Assembly: GCA_003427395.1 (NCBI GenBank)
Contig: BFEA01000081.1
Span: forward strand, 653,750 to 680,413
DNA: 26,664 bases
Source: Chara braunii
Taxonomy: Eukaryota > Streptophyta > Charophyceae > Charales > Characeae
Reading direction: 5' to 3'
In this document: piece after piece, positions 1-7,584 of the stretch
Layout: each line of letters opens with the position of its first letter
Position numbering within the stretch: position 1 is the stretch's first letter
Made by a program: the position numbers and the translations under genes
The notes under the pieces: model-generated
What the model saw: only the letters and a program-made list of their open reading frames with translations
Database searches by the model: none
What the model was told of the DNA's origin: nothing

Positions 1-51
<51 letters not shown>
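1..51. repeat. (CT)n microsatellite at window start
   Basis: About 25 uninterrupted CT units begin the window. Together with the terminal (TA)n this suggests the contig breaks at simple repeats. Confidence 0.98.
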
Positions 52-53
<2 letters not shown>

Positions 54-990
54 CATTGCCTCCCTCCCTTCCGCCTGTTCGATTCCATCTTTCAATCCGT
101 GCCCTTCATACGCGATCCCGATCTTAACCCCACCAATCTGTTTTTCCCATGGCTGTCGTCAGCTTCCTCTGCCTGTTCGCTCTTTCTCTCTTCAATGCTC
201 TCTATCTCTCCTTCACCTCCATATCCACATTAACCCTGTTTTCCTCTCGCGATCCAGGCCCTTCGTCATTATCCTGCTCCCTCCTTTCCTTACAACCTGT
301 TCCCCTCCCTCCGCGCTGAGCTTCTCTTCCTATCTTGCCATCTCTTCTACCCCACCTCGTCGGGATCCCCCTACACGACCTGTATTCAGCCTTGGCGTTC
401 TTTCCCCTACTTCATCGGCTCCCACATCCTCGCCCTGATTGGCTGACACTTCGACCTTCTCCTCCTCTCGATCCCACGTCCTGATCGGGTCCCCTCCCAA
501 TACGTGCTGTCCATCCCCATCTCCACAAATTGGGGTCCCCGACCTACATCCTCCTCCCCCATTTAGGTCAGGACCCTGCTCGACGTCTTCACCATCCACA
601 AGCTCCTCACGTCTTCACCATCCACAAGCTCCTCAACGCCTGCAAACTTACCTTGCACGCTTCACCCTATCCCGACCCAGTGACTCTCCGTCTGCTTCCC
701 CTGTCGCCGCATCCCCATCCTGACCGACCACATCCCGACCCTCTCATCCTCCCAATCCCGCATCCTCACCTTTCCCTTTCGCCCTCCTCTTTCTCCTCTA
801 GCCCATCAAGATTTCGATGGCGACCTTCTCCTCTCTGCTTGAACACGCACCTGACCTCCCCCTAGTGTTCCTTCTCCCCCCTGCCTCTCCGCATTCACGG
901 GATGATCGACGCCTACCCCTTCCCATAGCGGCCGTGCACAAATAATGTGCATAGCACCCCGACAACAAATGCAATAGCAGCCCTAAACGT
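52..990. other. Pyrimidine-rich stretch without a supportable gene
   Basis: The plus strand is dominated by C and T. Open frames here are rich in Ser/Pro/Leu on plus and Arg/Gly/Glu on minus, as expected from composition alone. There is no motif, no splice structure and no promoter I would defend. It contains the 26-bp tandem duplication listed separately. Confidence 0.6.
583..634. repeat. 26-bp perfect tandem duplication
   Basis: The 26-base unit starting acgtcttcaccatccaca is present twice head to tail (583-608 and 609-634) without mismatch. Perfect identity suggests a recent slippage or duplication event. Confidence 0.9.
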
Positions 991-993
991 ATC

Positions 994-994
994 T

Positions 995-1034
<40 letters not shown>
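994..1034. repeat. Compound (TG)n(GA)n microsatellite
   Basis: A TG tract (994-1018) passes directly into a GA tract (1019-1034). Further GA-rich tracts follow near 1131-1175 and 1311-1325. Confidence 0.95.
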
Positions 1035-1256
1035 CCGGGTGCAATTCGCCACGCCGGGCGAACCGACGTAAGTGGCCCAGTGTGAACGGAACTCTCCACC
1101 ATTTCAGACACAACACGATGTGTGTGTGTAGAAGAGAGAGGTGGAGGGAGAGCGAGAGAGAGAGATGGAGGGAGAGAGGGTGCACATCGCCATGCCACGC
1201 GAACTCACCTATTCCCTTTTGGGCGGAGTGTGAATGGAACTCTCCACGTCTTCACG
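1019..1256. repeat. Two diverged ~140-bp tandem units, each led by (GA)n
   Basis: Each unit starts with a GA run, then gggtgca, a cgcca.gcc block and gtgtgaa.ggaactctccac (first unit about 1019-1111, second about 1155-1256). Spacing of the matching blocks is about 140 bp. The units differ by substitutions and a small insertion, so the duplication is old. Confidence 0.65.
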
Positions 1257-1413
1257 CAGAACACCGGAAGAGACGGGAGAGAGAGGGGAGCGCGAAGGAG
1301 GGGGGGGGGGTAGAGAGAGAGAGAGCCGTTCCACTCAGATCGTTTGCACGCGCGCAGCTCGTACTCTGCTCCGCCTGGCTTTTCCTTTCTGGGCAGCGCC
1401 GACCAGAGTGTGG

Positions 1414-1455
1414 GCCGCGCGGTGATAGCCGCGCGGTAATGGCCGCGCCGAAGTG
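1414..1455. repeat. 14-bp GC-rich tandem repeat, three units
   Basis: Three consecutive 14-mers starting gccgcgc (1414-1427, 1428-1441, 1442-1455), each with a few differences in the second half. Confidence 0.85.
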
Positions 1456-1469
1456 CACGTCCTATCTGC

Positions 1470-1551
1470 GCGCTATCCAGAGTTGCCTGCGCGCAAATGT
1501 GCGCCCTATCCAGACCTGCCTCCGCGGAAATGGGCGCTATCCAGAATTAAG
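1470..1551. repeat. 31-33-bp tandem repeat, 2.5 units
   Basis: Units begin gcgc(c)ctatccaga and carry a gcctgc/gcctcc block and gcg.aaatg. Full units are at 1470-1500 and 1501-1533, with a partial unit from 1534. It follows the 14-bp array, so the whole 1.41-1.55 kb segment is GC-rich satellite-like DNA. Confidence 0.8.
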
Positions 1552-1564
1552 CAGGAGGCGGACG

Positions 1565-1650
1565 GGCCTACCAATAGCCAGTCAGTAAGGCACACAAGAC
1601 CCATTCAGGAGGTCGAGGGTTCAATTCCACTTCAGCATTGTATGCCCCTG
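1565..1650 (+). mobile_element. tRNA-like segment, possible SINE head
   Basis: An A-box-like run (1575-1590, tagccagtcagtaagg) contains a D-arm-like gcc/ggc stem. A B-box-like run (1618-1628, ggttcaattcc) lies 28 bp further on. The anticodon arm (gacc/ggtc) is weak and the T-stem is poorly paired, so this is not a functional tRNA gene. Internal RNA polymerase III boxes at this spacing are typical of tRNA-derived SINEs. The 3' end is unclear; a T17 run (1997-2013) and an A29 run (2191-2219) lie downstream. Chance similarity remains possible. Confidence 0.35.
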
Positions 1651-2190
1651 CCCACACTTCCTGCCCTCCCATCTCGAGATAGCCGACGGGGGTAGGGAGA
1701 GGTGCAGCAACCGGCCATAGTGCTCGGCACAGCACCGCCGGTTTCCCCCATGGGCAATGCCTGCCCACCCTCCACCCGTGATGAGGGCCTGGTAGAGCCT
1801 TGCTCTGGCACCACCACTGTGGCGCAAACCTACCCCATGGGCTGGGGAGAGATCCAGGTTGGTTGGTGTTCCCCCTTACTATACACAGCGTAGGGAGAGG
1901 GTGTGATAGATCATGATGTTGGTCCTTCCCAGTGACCCTCTTTCACAACGGCCTGTGGAGTAATGGAAGTCTTTAGAGTTGATTTGAGTTTGAGGGTTTT
2001 TTTTTTTTTTTTTCTCTTTATATTAAACTGATCAGAACCACCAGTTCACGGCCCCTAATTTTGGCGTTCTGCAGTAAACAGCAGAAGTGCCAGGGAAAAT
2101 CTGTGTAGGGCCGGTATGGTTGTATCTATGGGATGCTGGACCCCGTTTCCAGCAGGTGTTGCTCCCCACCAATAGATGGAGCTTTGTTTG

Positions 2191-2227
<37 letters not shown>

Positions 2228-2397
2228 GGGGGGGGGGGAACAAACGGCCGGAATAGAATTTCTGGCTGTAGACGCGACCATCAACGACGCTTTTCGTTTT
2301 TTAGAATATGTGTGTGTGAGAGAGGAAAGAGAGAGAGAGAGGGTCTGCAGTTAGTGTGCCGGCTTGGCAGTCGTGCCAAGCTGGACACACGAACCGT
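1651..2397. other. Non-coding stretch with homopolymer tracts
   Basis: No gene is supported. It holds a T17 run (1997-2013), the A29G19 tract and a (GA)-rich run (about 2311-2342). It could be the body and tail of the SINE-like element that begins near 1565. Confidence 0.5.
2191..2238. repeat. A29 directly joined to G19
   Basis: Twenty-nine A (2191-2219) followed without interruption by nineteen G (2220-2238). The A run may be a retroposon tail. The G run is unusual and may be real or an assembly or library artefact. Confidence 0.9.
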
Positions 2398-2468
2398 GTC
2401 CGTATCTTGCCCATCCTTCGGAGAAGATTCGTAACGAATCTTCTCCAGAGGGTGGGGAAAATACGGAC
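2398..2468. repeat. 71-bp near-perfect palindrome (hairpin/cruciform)
   Basis: The arms are 35 nt each around a single central base (2433). The outer 8 bp (gtccgtat / atacggac) and inner 13 bp (2420-2432 / 2434-2446) pair perfectly; the middle 14 pair at 9 positions. It ends about 230 bp before the left direct repeat. Confidence 0.85.
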
Positions 2469-2699
2469 ATTGTTCCTGCATCAAGACTAGATGTCTAATT
2501 TCTTCGTTAGATAAATTTTGTGTTTAAAAATCCCTCATCACTGGTTTTATTCAAGAACAGTGTTTATTCTAATGAAGAACATTCGCACGGGTGAACACTC
2601 TACCTAACTTTTCGCCGAGCTTTCATCTATTATGGTGTGATTTCCACGGAACTGCTAAAAATATTTTTATTACGTGTTTCTTTTCATTATAGAGGAATC
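2469..2699. other. Unassigned spacer before the left direct repeat
   Basis: No gene, repeat or signal recognised. Confidence 0.5.
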
Positions 2700-2954
2700 G
2701 TGTGTGTTTAATAAGAAAATTGCAGCGCAATTGCACAACCTGGCAATGCCAGGAACAGTGGTGAACAGATTAGCATACAATCTCATGAAATAAGCATAAC
2801 ATCAAGCTATTCAATCGTAAGGAGCACCATTGTACACCTATAGCCTTATGCTCATATTTTCCTACTTTTTACCATGCCTTTTCCCAACATGAGGGAAGAG
2901 TAGGGGCGGGGGTATGAAGGAGTGGGGTAGGAAGAAGTAGAAGAAGAAGGAGGA

Positions 2955-2992
2955 CCTTCCTCGACAGGACCAATTTCAAGATTCGAGGAAGG
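2955..2992 (-). other. Hairpin immediately 3' of hammerhead A
   Basis: Perfect 10-bp inverted repeat (2955-2964 ccttcctcga / 2983-2992 tcgaggaagg) with an 18-nt loop. On the minus-strand RNA it starts 16 nt after the predicted cleavage site. The loop shares gac.ggaccaatttc with a second block near 3087-3104, on the other side of the ribozyme. Confidence 0.7.
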
Positions 2993-3004
2993 AGGGTGGC
3001 GCGT

Positions 3005-3050
3005 CCCTGAAGCGCTTTTCGCCGTTTGCGCCAAACGGCTCATCAGAGGG
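3005..3050 (-). ncRNA. Minimal type I hammerhead ribozyme, copy A
   Basis: Read on the minus strand, all conserved core parts occur in order. CTGATGA (3046-3040) is followed by a perfect 7-bp stem II with a 5-nt loop (3039-3021), GAAA (3020-3017), a tiny self-complementary stem III AAGCGCTT (3017-3010), and a TTC cleavage triplet with cleavage predicted between 3009 and 3008. Stem I pairs CCCT (3050-3047) with AGGG (3008-3005). The very short palindromic stem III matches hammerheads described in PLEs and retrozymes, which are thought to act as dimers. The distal part of stem I is not obvious. An identical copy lies in the other direct repeat. Confidence 0.8.
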
Positions 3051-4593
3051 TGGGGTAGGCTACGTTTCAAGGTAGGCCTTCTACATCGACAAGACCAATT
3101 TCCAGTGGAGTAGGGGCGACCGAAGTAGCTTGACAGAGGGATTTAGAGGATGGAATGTGCATGGGGGGTGGGAGTTTGAGCGGGAGGTAGGCGGTTGGTA
3201 AGTTGATAGATGTAGAGTCGTGGGATATAAATGGTAGTAGTAAGATATTTTTAGGAGGGAAACTCTTAGCTTTGGGGGTCAAGAGAGCATTTTGGGATGA
3301 CATCCAAAAGGTACTGTGTGGAGGTTGCTGGTATGTAGGGGATGCTTACCGCGTGCGCGTTGATTTCTGCGTCTGTGATGTGACCGTCCGAAGCTGCAGC
3401 CGCCATCGATGGAGGAGGGTGTTGGCTCGAAAAATGGTAGCCAAAGTTCGTCTATGGAGTAGTTGTGTACGGACAAGCCTGGGCTATGCCCAAGACACGT
3501 TGTGTGTCTGGGTCTAGCTTTGCAGGCTATGTGAGAAGATAGGGAGGACGAAGTTCGCACACGGTTTGCAGCAGCTGCTGCGGACCGCTAACTGAGTGTG
3601 AGGTACCGGAGTCTTGCGACACTGTCTGGTCTGCGCGCGCTTACCTAGGCGGAGGATTACCATGCAAGAGAGGATGAGTGTAGTGCTCGTATTGCTTATA
3701 ATTGTTGGTTTTTGAATATCGTGTGGGCCCTGGGGTTAGTAGTTTTGGTGGGAGTGTGGGTTGGAGCATTCTGCCCGTCAGGCTGTGTGCAATTCCAGTG
3801 TCCGCAGACGGGTGGGGGATGTTTACTGTGTTGTACTGTTTTGAGGGGTTTTGATAGGTTATTAATATATCTAGGTTCGGCATGGGTATGTGTTACGATG
3901 TTTGTTTTTTCTGGGGGTCTGTAGCAGGCAGCCTGTGGAAGTCAGTATGGCGGGATATCTTGTTTGTTTGCTAGTGGCTTGGTCCCTTTTCATCCATTTC
4001 CGTCGTCAGATTTCCATAAGTTTATTTCCTTTCGTGGTCAAGGTGTGGTCTGCTGTGTATAAGCGACACGATAGCATGTGCTCGTATTTGTACTTTTTTT
4101 TTGATTTTTGTCATTTTATGTATGTCTAGTTTCCACTCATGTGTCTTCATTGGCTTTGTGTCTCAGAGGTCTCTTATTTGTTTTACTGGGGTAGGCATTT
4201 CTGGGTCTGTATCGGTTATTTATGTGTCAGTAGCATGTTTAGGGGGTTCATTTATTATTGGGTTCGTAAACCTTTTGAGGAAAGCAAACGTAGTACTAGT
4301 GTATATTCAGGCAACAATTTCATTTTGTTAATTCTGTGTGGTTCGTGTGAGTAGTAGTTTAACGGTCTGTTTCTAATTAATTATAATTTATCGGGGGGTT
4401 GGAGGTCTGTGTTTGCTTTAAATGGGTATGTTTATTTAGTATCAAGGAGTATTCTTATTTTCTTCTACGACACATGCCGTTAGTAGGTGTACGGGTATGT
4501 TATGTTTTATGGGTTTGTAATCCTGTGCGAGCTACGTGTATGTGTGTGAGTGCAGGCTTAAATTGTGTGTGTACGTCTTGATCTGTACTGTGT

Positions 4594-4861
4594 GTGCTCG
4601 TAGGTGTTCGTGGAAGGGTTATTGTGATTGGTCGAGTGAATAAGTATTTTAATCTTTCATTATTTTTATTATTATTATTATTATCATTATTACTTATTAA
4701 ATTTTATTATTATTATTATTATTATATTTAAATTTTTATTATTATTATATTTTTTATAGTTCTTTTTATTATATAATTATCTATTATAAATTATTATTAT
4801 TATTTTATTTTATTTTATCTTAGTCAATATTATTTATATGTATATATGTGTGTTTGTGTGT
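4594..4861. other. AT-rich tail with (ATT)n after the PLE 3' end
   Basis: About 4,655-4,830 is dominated by ATT/TTA triplets and T-rich runs, then tg repeats (4,840-4,862). On the minus strand it follows the conserved PLE 3' structure and precedes direct repeat A. No gene. Confidence 0.75.
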
Positions 4862-4951
4862 GTCCCTCCCGCATTCCCACGTGATGGGGGCCTGGAGGGG
4901 CAGAGTACAGATGGCGACCCTGCCCCTCCAGGGGGTCGCCATCCGTACCAG
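4862..4951 (-). other. Conserved 3' RNA structure of PLE copy 1 (interleaved inverted repeats)
   Basis: On the minus strand a 16-bp stem (4948-4933 with 4920-4905, one G-U pair) encloses a 12-nt loop (4932-4921). That loop is perfectly complementary to 12 nt just downstream (4902-4891). The two stems interleave, so they form a pseudoknot-like or mutually exclusive pair. The block continues with ccccatcacg and ggagggacacacac. The same arrangement follows the RT in copy 2 (25,774-25,874), where the stems keep pairing although the bases differ. It may be the RT recognition or priming site of the element RNA. Confidence 0.7.
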
Positions 4952-4970
4952 ACATGTCTTTATTGACAGT

Positions 4971-5540
4971 CTACACACACATGTTTTGGAATAGAGATTG
5001 GAGGGGTTGGCGTGTTGTGCCGGGGTCGCATGTGAAAGGCTGGTATTGGGTAGAATTGTTGAGCGTCATTTGGATTACGCCATGACATTTTGCTGGGTTG
5101 AAACCATTGTCTGTCATAATTCTGATAAGGTGCATCAGGTCTTCGACAACTTGTATTGGTGAGGATGTTACAGTCATGATAGTAATTGTCTCAGGGATGA
5201 GAATTTTGATTGATTGCAAAACTGGTCTATTTGAATCATATTTAATGAATTGGTTGATGGAGAAATCAAGTTCTCTTCTTTTGTCGAACTTCGAAGTTTC
5301 ATATGCGCCGGATGTATGATTCGTGATAGTGATGGTGGTATTCAAGAAGGTGCATTTGTTGTTGCCTGTTATGGTGTCACTAGAAGTCTGTTCTTTGAGG
5401 CTTACAATATTAAGTGGGTAGAGATAATATTTACTCTTTTTGCTCTTAATAGCTGTGTTTATGAATTCCTTGATTCTGGGGTTGTTGATGCAGTTCAGAT
5501 CATCAAAGTATCTGAAACAATTCTGGAATAGGGGAGCAGA
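4971..5540 (-). CDS. PLE ORF2, motif C and thumb segment
   Basis: Frame shifted relative to the palm. It contains YFDDL, the RT active-site box (near 5,500), then KSKYYLYPLNIVSLKEQ and KFDKRRELDFSINQFIKYDSNRP, the PLE thumb-like block. It stops at TAG 4971. Copy 2 matches as KFDKRKNLNF and SNNPLSRFLKILIPQ (25,440-25,765). The stop lies about 20 bases before the conserved 3' structure, so there is no room for a C-terminal GIY-YIG endonuclease. Confidence 0.8.
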   Translation of the reverse strand, partial: SAPLFQNCFRYFDDLNCINNPRIKEFINTAIKSKKSKYYLYPLNIVSLKEQTSSDTITGNNKCTFLNTTITITNHTSGAYETSKFDKRRELDFSINQFIKYDSNRPVLQSIKILIPETITIMTVTSSPIQVVEDLMHLIRIMTDNGFNPAKCHGVIQMTLNNSTQYQPFTCDPGTTRQPLQSLFQNMCV

Positions 5541-5568
5541 TGGAGATTGGGTGTTAGTCGCAGTTTTT

Positions 5569-6426
5569 TCATGAATCTGTATTCATACGAAAAAAGTATA
5601 TGCTATACCACATGGGAGAACAACTGAGTCCCATTGGTATTCCCAGCGTCTGTTTCCATGTGGCGCCACCATGTGTAGTGTATGCGTTTTTTATTAACAA
5701 GTTATTCATTCTCCCGATGTCAGAGGCACTTAGTATTGTTGTGGTGTTTTGTCTGAGTGATGTCCAGGTTGCCCCGACTTCTATCTCTGACCCATTGTTT
5801 TTTATATTGCATGCAATACCGGTATTCCTCCCATATGTCTTCCTTGCTTCTTTGAATGCAAGATTGATGAAGAAGTTGATATCTGCAGGTAGTCCGTCTT
5901 CTGATTCATCCGTTGGGATTGACTCATAACATTTTGTGATATCTGCAGAGTATATATTGTAGATGTGTGCGGGTAGGTTGTATATGTAGTCTGAAAATGA
6001 CTCGACTATCCACCAGAACGGGACGTTTACTCCGAATTCTTGTTCTGTTGATTGTGTGAGCATACCACAGTGCTTTTTGACCGTTAGCGCAATTTTCTTT
6101 AGTGTGGCAGCACAGATATCTGCAAGGGGGGAGAAGATTACGTCTGCTGCATTCGTCAACCATCTAAAGTCGTTTTTATGTTTTTTATATGTTGTCATAA
6201 GGTAAGGTAACTCTGTGTTTTTGATAGGTACGTAGGGAAAGTTTGTTTCGATCTGACAACAGATAGATCTAGTTATTTCACCTACTGTACATTCACATGG
6301 AGTGAATTCTGTTCCTGAAAGCCTACGTAGTGCGAGGTACCTGATGAGGTTAATACAAGTAAATGTAGGAGTGTTAGGTGCTTTGTCAGTCCCAGATATG
6401 TAAAAGTGTTGTGTTAGAAAGTCAAT
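5569..6426 (-). CDS. PLE ORF2, fingers and palm segment
   Basis: Open from just after TAA 6427 to TGA 5569; the first ATG is 6198. It begins with a DKAPNT..FTC block, then LPYLMTTYKKHKNDFRWLTNA, GVN.PFWW, motif A with D86 (numbered from 6198) and motif B at residues 186-195. The last 6-7 residues before the TGA are out of frame: the expected YEY block lies in the next frame, after a T6 run. Copy 2 (24,519-25,100) aligns along its whole length. Confidence 0.85.
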   Translation of the reverse strand: MDFLTQHFYISGTDKAPNTPTFTCINLIRYLALRRLSGTEFTPCECTVGEITRSICCQIETNFPYVPIKNTELPYLMTTYKKHKNDFRWLTNAADVIFSPLADICAATLKKIALTVKKHCGMLTQSTEQEFGVNVPFWWIVESFSDYIYNLPAHIYNIYSADITKCYESIPTDESEDGLPADINFFINLAFKEARKTYGRNTGIACNIKNNGSEIEVGATWTSLRQNTTTILSASDIGRMNNLLIKNAYTTHGGATWKQTLGIPMGLSCSPMWYSIYFFRMNTDS

Positions 6427-6513
6427 TTAATTTCTAGTACTTGGTTTCTCAATATCACTCTTAATTGGAACGTGGAAATTTGCACAATTTCTATTTACGA
6501 TCTGTGTAAGTTG

Positions 6514-7056
6514 TTACTGTGTTGCTGTGAGTTGGTCACTTGAAATGATTGAGCTCTTTTGGTTGATTAGTTCTATGGTTTTCCGTAAAGCCAAAGTGCA
6601 TTCTTTCTTAATCTCATTTTGATTGCAGGGCTTGAGTGGTATGTGGTTGAGACCTTTTTCAACTAGGTTTCTTAAATCTGGGTTTCGTATTATTATTGTG
6701 TCAAGTGTGATGGCGTGTGGTTGAAGTGCATCATCACCGCATTGCTGGATAAACTTTTCGTATCTGCGGTGTTGGCAATGGCAAGTTTGGTCTTGTTGCT
6801 CATACCATTGGTTGAGGTCAAAATTCTTGGACACAACAGTTGGTTTATATAGTTGTTTGGCGAGGTGGTTGTCATAGGTCCATCCAAAGGTTATGTTCTG
6901 TAGCCTTTCTGCTGCGAGTGAGTTATGTTTATTGAGTAAGTTTGTAAAAAGGTTTCTTTTTTTTATTATTTCCATAAGCCTGTTCTTATAGTGTAGGTGG
7001 ATGATCTTCTTGCGGGGTTCTGTTGCCCGTCTCCAGCCTCTTCGTCCGTCTTCCAT
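6514..7056 (-). CDS. PLE ORF2, N-terminal segment
   Basis: 180 codons from ATG 7056 to TAA 6514. It is basic at the start, then has a C-x-C pair (residues 92 and 94) and C106. After that comes H.IT.DTIIIRNPDLRNLVEKGLNHIPLKP, the conserved block that precedes the RT fingers in many PLEs. The same block (GMNHIPIKP) is found in copy 2 near 23,170-23,200. The frame stays open upstream to 7167, so the true start may lie before 7056. The next coding segment is in the same frame. Confidence 0.75.
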   Translation of the reverse strand: MEDGRRGWRRATEPRKKIIHLHYKNRLMEIIKKRNLFTNLLNKHNSLAAERLQNITFGWTYDNHLAKQLYKPTVVSKNFDLNQWYEQQDQTCHCQHRRYEKFIQQCGDDALQPHAITLDTIIIRNPDLRNLVEKGLNHIPLKPCNQNEIKKECTLALRKTIELINQKSSIISSDQLTATQ

Positions 7057-7154
7057 GATATGCAGGTAGTTGCCCTGTCGGGAAACACAAATATTTATGA
7101 CATTCGTTAGTATGGACTGGTTGTATTTATGAACTTTATCAGTTTTCTTTAGTC

Positions 7155-7172
7155 TAGGGTTTAGGGTTTAGG
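7155..7172 (+). repeat. Interstitial plant-type telomere tract (TTTAGGG)2.6
   Basis: Eighteen bases of perfect TTTAGGG periodicity (taggg tttaggg tttagg) lie at the 5' edge of the recognisable RT frame. Plants, many algae and dinoflagellates use this unit. It is short, so chance or a coding origin is possible. Confidence 0.6.
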
Positions 7173-7584
7173 TGTGGTTTTGGTTATATGCATTATTCTG
7201 AGAACGGCGGGGTTAGTAATTGCGGAGGTAGGGGAGCGAGGAAATTTGGCTGATTTCTGTTTTGGGTTTTGGAAAGGAAAGGGTGAGGGGCTGGTTGGCA
7301 AGAAGGTGATACATATGCGAACAATGTTTTGTGTTGAAAAAAATCTTAAATAAACTCATCGGACACATATATAAAGAATCAAGTTTCAGTAATTACTGTC
7401 GGGTGAATCTCACGTGCGTCATTATGGTACCTATCTAGGGATTTCGTTCAGTGGAAATTCAGTTAAAATTTAATGTGGTCTGAGTACTTAACAAATGCAG
7501 TAATCAGGCCTCCATATCGAGTAGTAGATTCGAGCATCTGGGTCTGCTAAGTGCTATCTCTAGCTATCAATAACTTCCTTTGTT
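7173..7584. other. Spacer between ORF1 and ORF2
   Basis: About 400 bp on the minus strand between the ORF1 stop (TAG 7585; first in-frame TGA 7567) and the recognisable RT frame. The RT frame has TAA/TAG at 7168, 7213, 7393 and 7435 and its first TGA at 7459. No promoter or domain is recognised. Confidence 0.5.

Larger units (their letters stand above)
2700..4593 (-). repeat. Left 1.9-kb direct repeat (pseudo-LTR A)
   Basis: Matches 12,984-14,910 in the same orientation. The match begins at gtgtgtgttta and continues at an offset of 10,284, rising to 10,317 after a 33-bp length difference near 4,090-4,135. Substitutions cluster in the outer parts, while about 2,970-4,010 appears identical between copies. 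Short open frames in it are the same in both copies but resemble no family and are taken as non-coding. It is interpreted as a pseudo-LTR because of the hammerhead motif inside. Confidence 0.9.
4971..7167 (-). pseudogene. Penelope-like reverse transcriptase (ORF2), copy 1, interrupted
   Basis: One minus-strand reading frame, open upstream to 7167, covers the PLE N-terminal region, fingers and palm to about 5,590. It then moves by -1 in a T6 run (near 5,590) and by -1 at a C4 run (near 5,545), and ends at TAG 4971-4973. Motif A (ADITKCYESIP), motif B (GIPMGLSCSP) and motif C (RYFDDLNC, 5513-5490) are all present with their catalytic aspartates. In-frame TAA occurs at 6514-6516 and 6427-6429, both in contexts where Gln would fit. 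No GIY-YIG domain is visible at either end. PLE RTs copy RNA by target-primed synthesis. Under the standard code this copy is broken, but lightly: two stops and two single-base shifts in homopolymers. Confidence 0.85.

Noticed and set aside
947-1588. 213-codon plus-strand frame and overlapping minus frames with Thr-His or Ser-Leu runs
   Set aside because: They are translations of (TG)n, (GA)n and GC-rich tandem repeats, with no domain content.
3203-3924. Open frames of 70-104 codons inside the direct repeat (repeated at 13,487-14,208)
   Set aside because: They match in both copies only because the repeats are nearly identical; no family features and overlapping on both strands.
4862-4951. 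HDV-like ribozyme for the 3' interleaved stems
   Set aside because: Two simple interleaved helices do not make the nested double pseudoknot of HDV-like ribozymes, and no catalytic-C context is seen.
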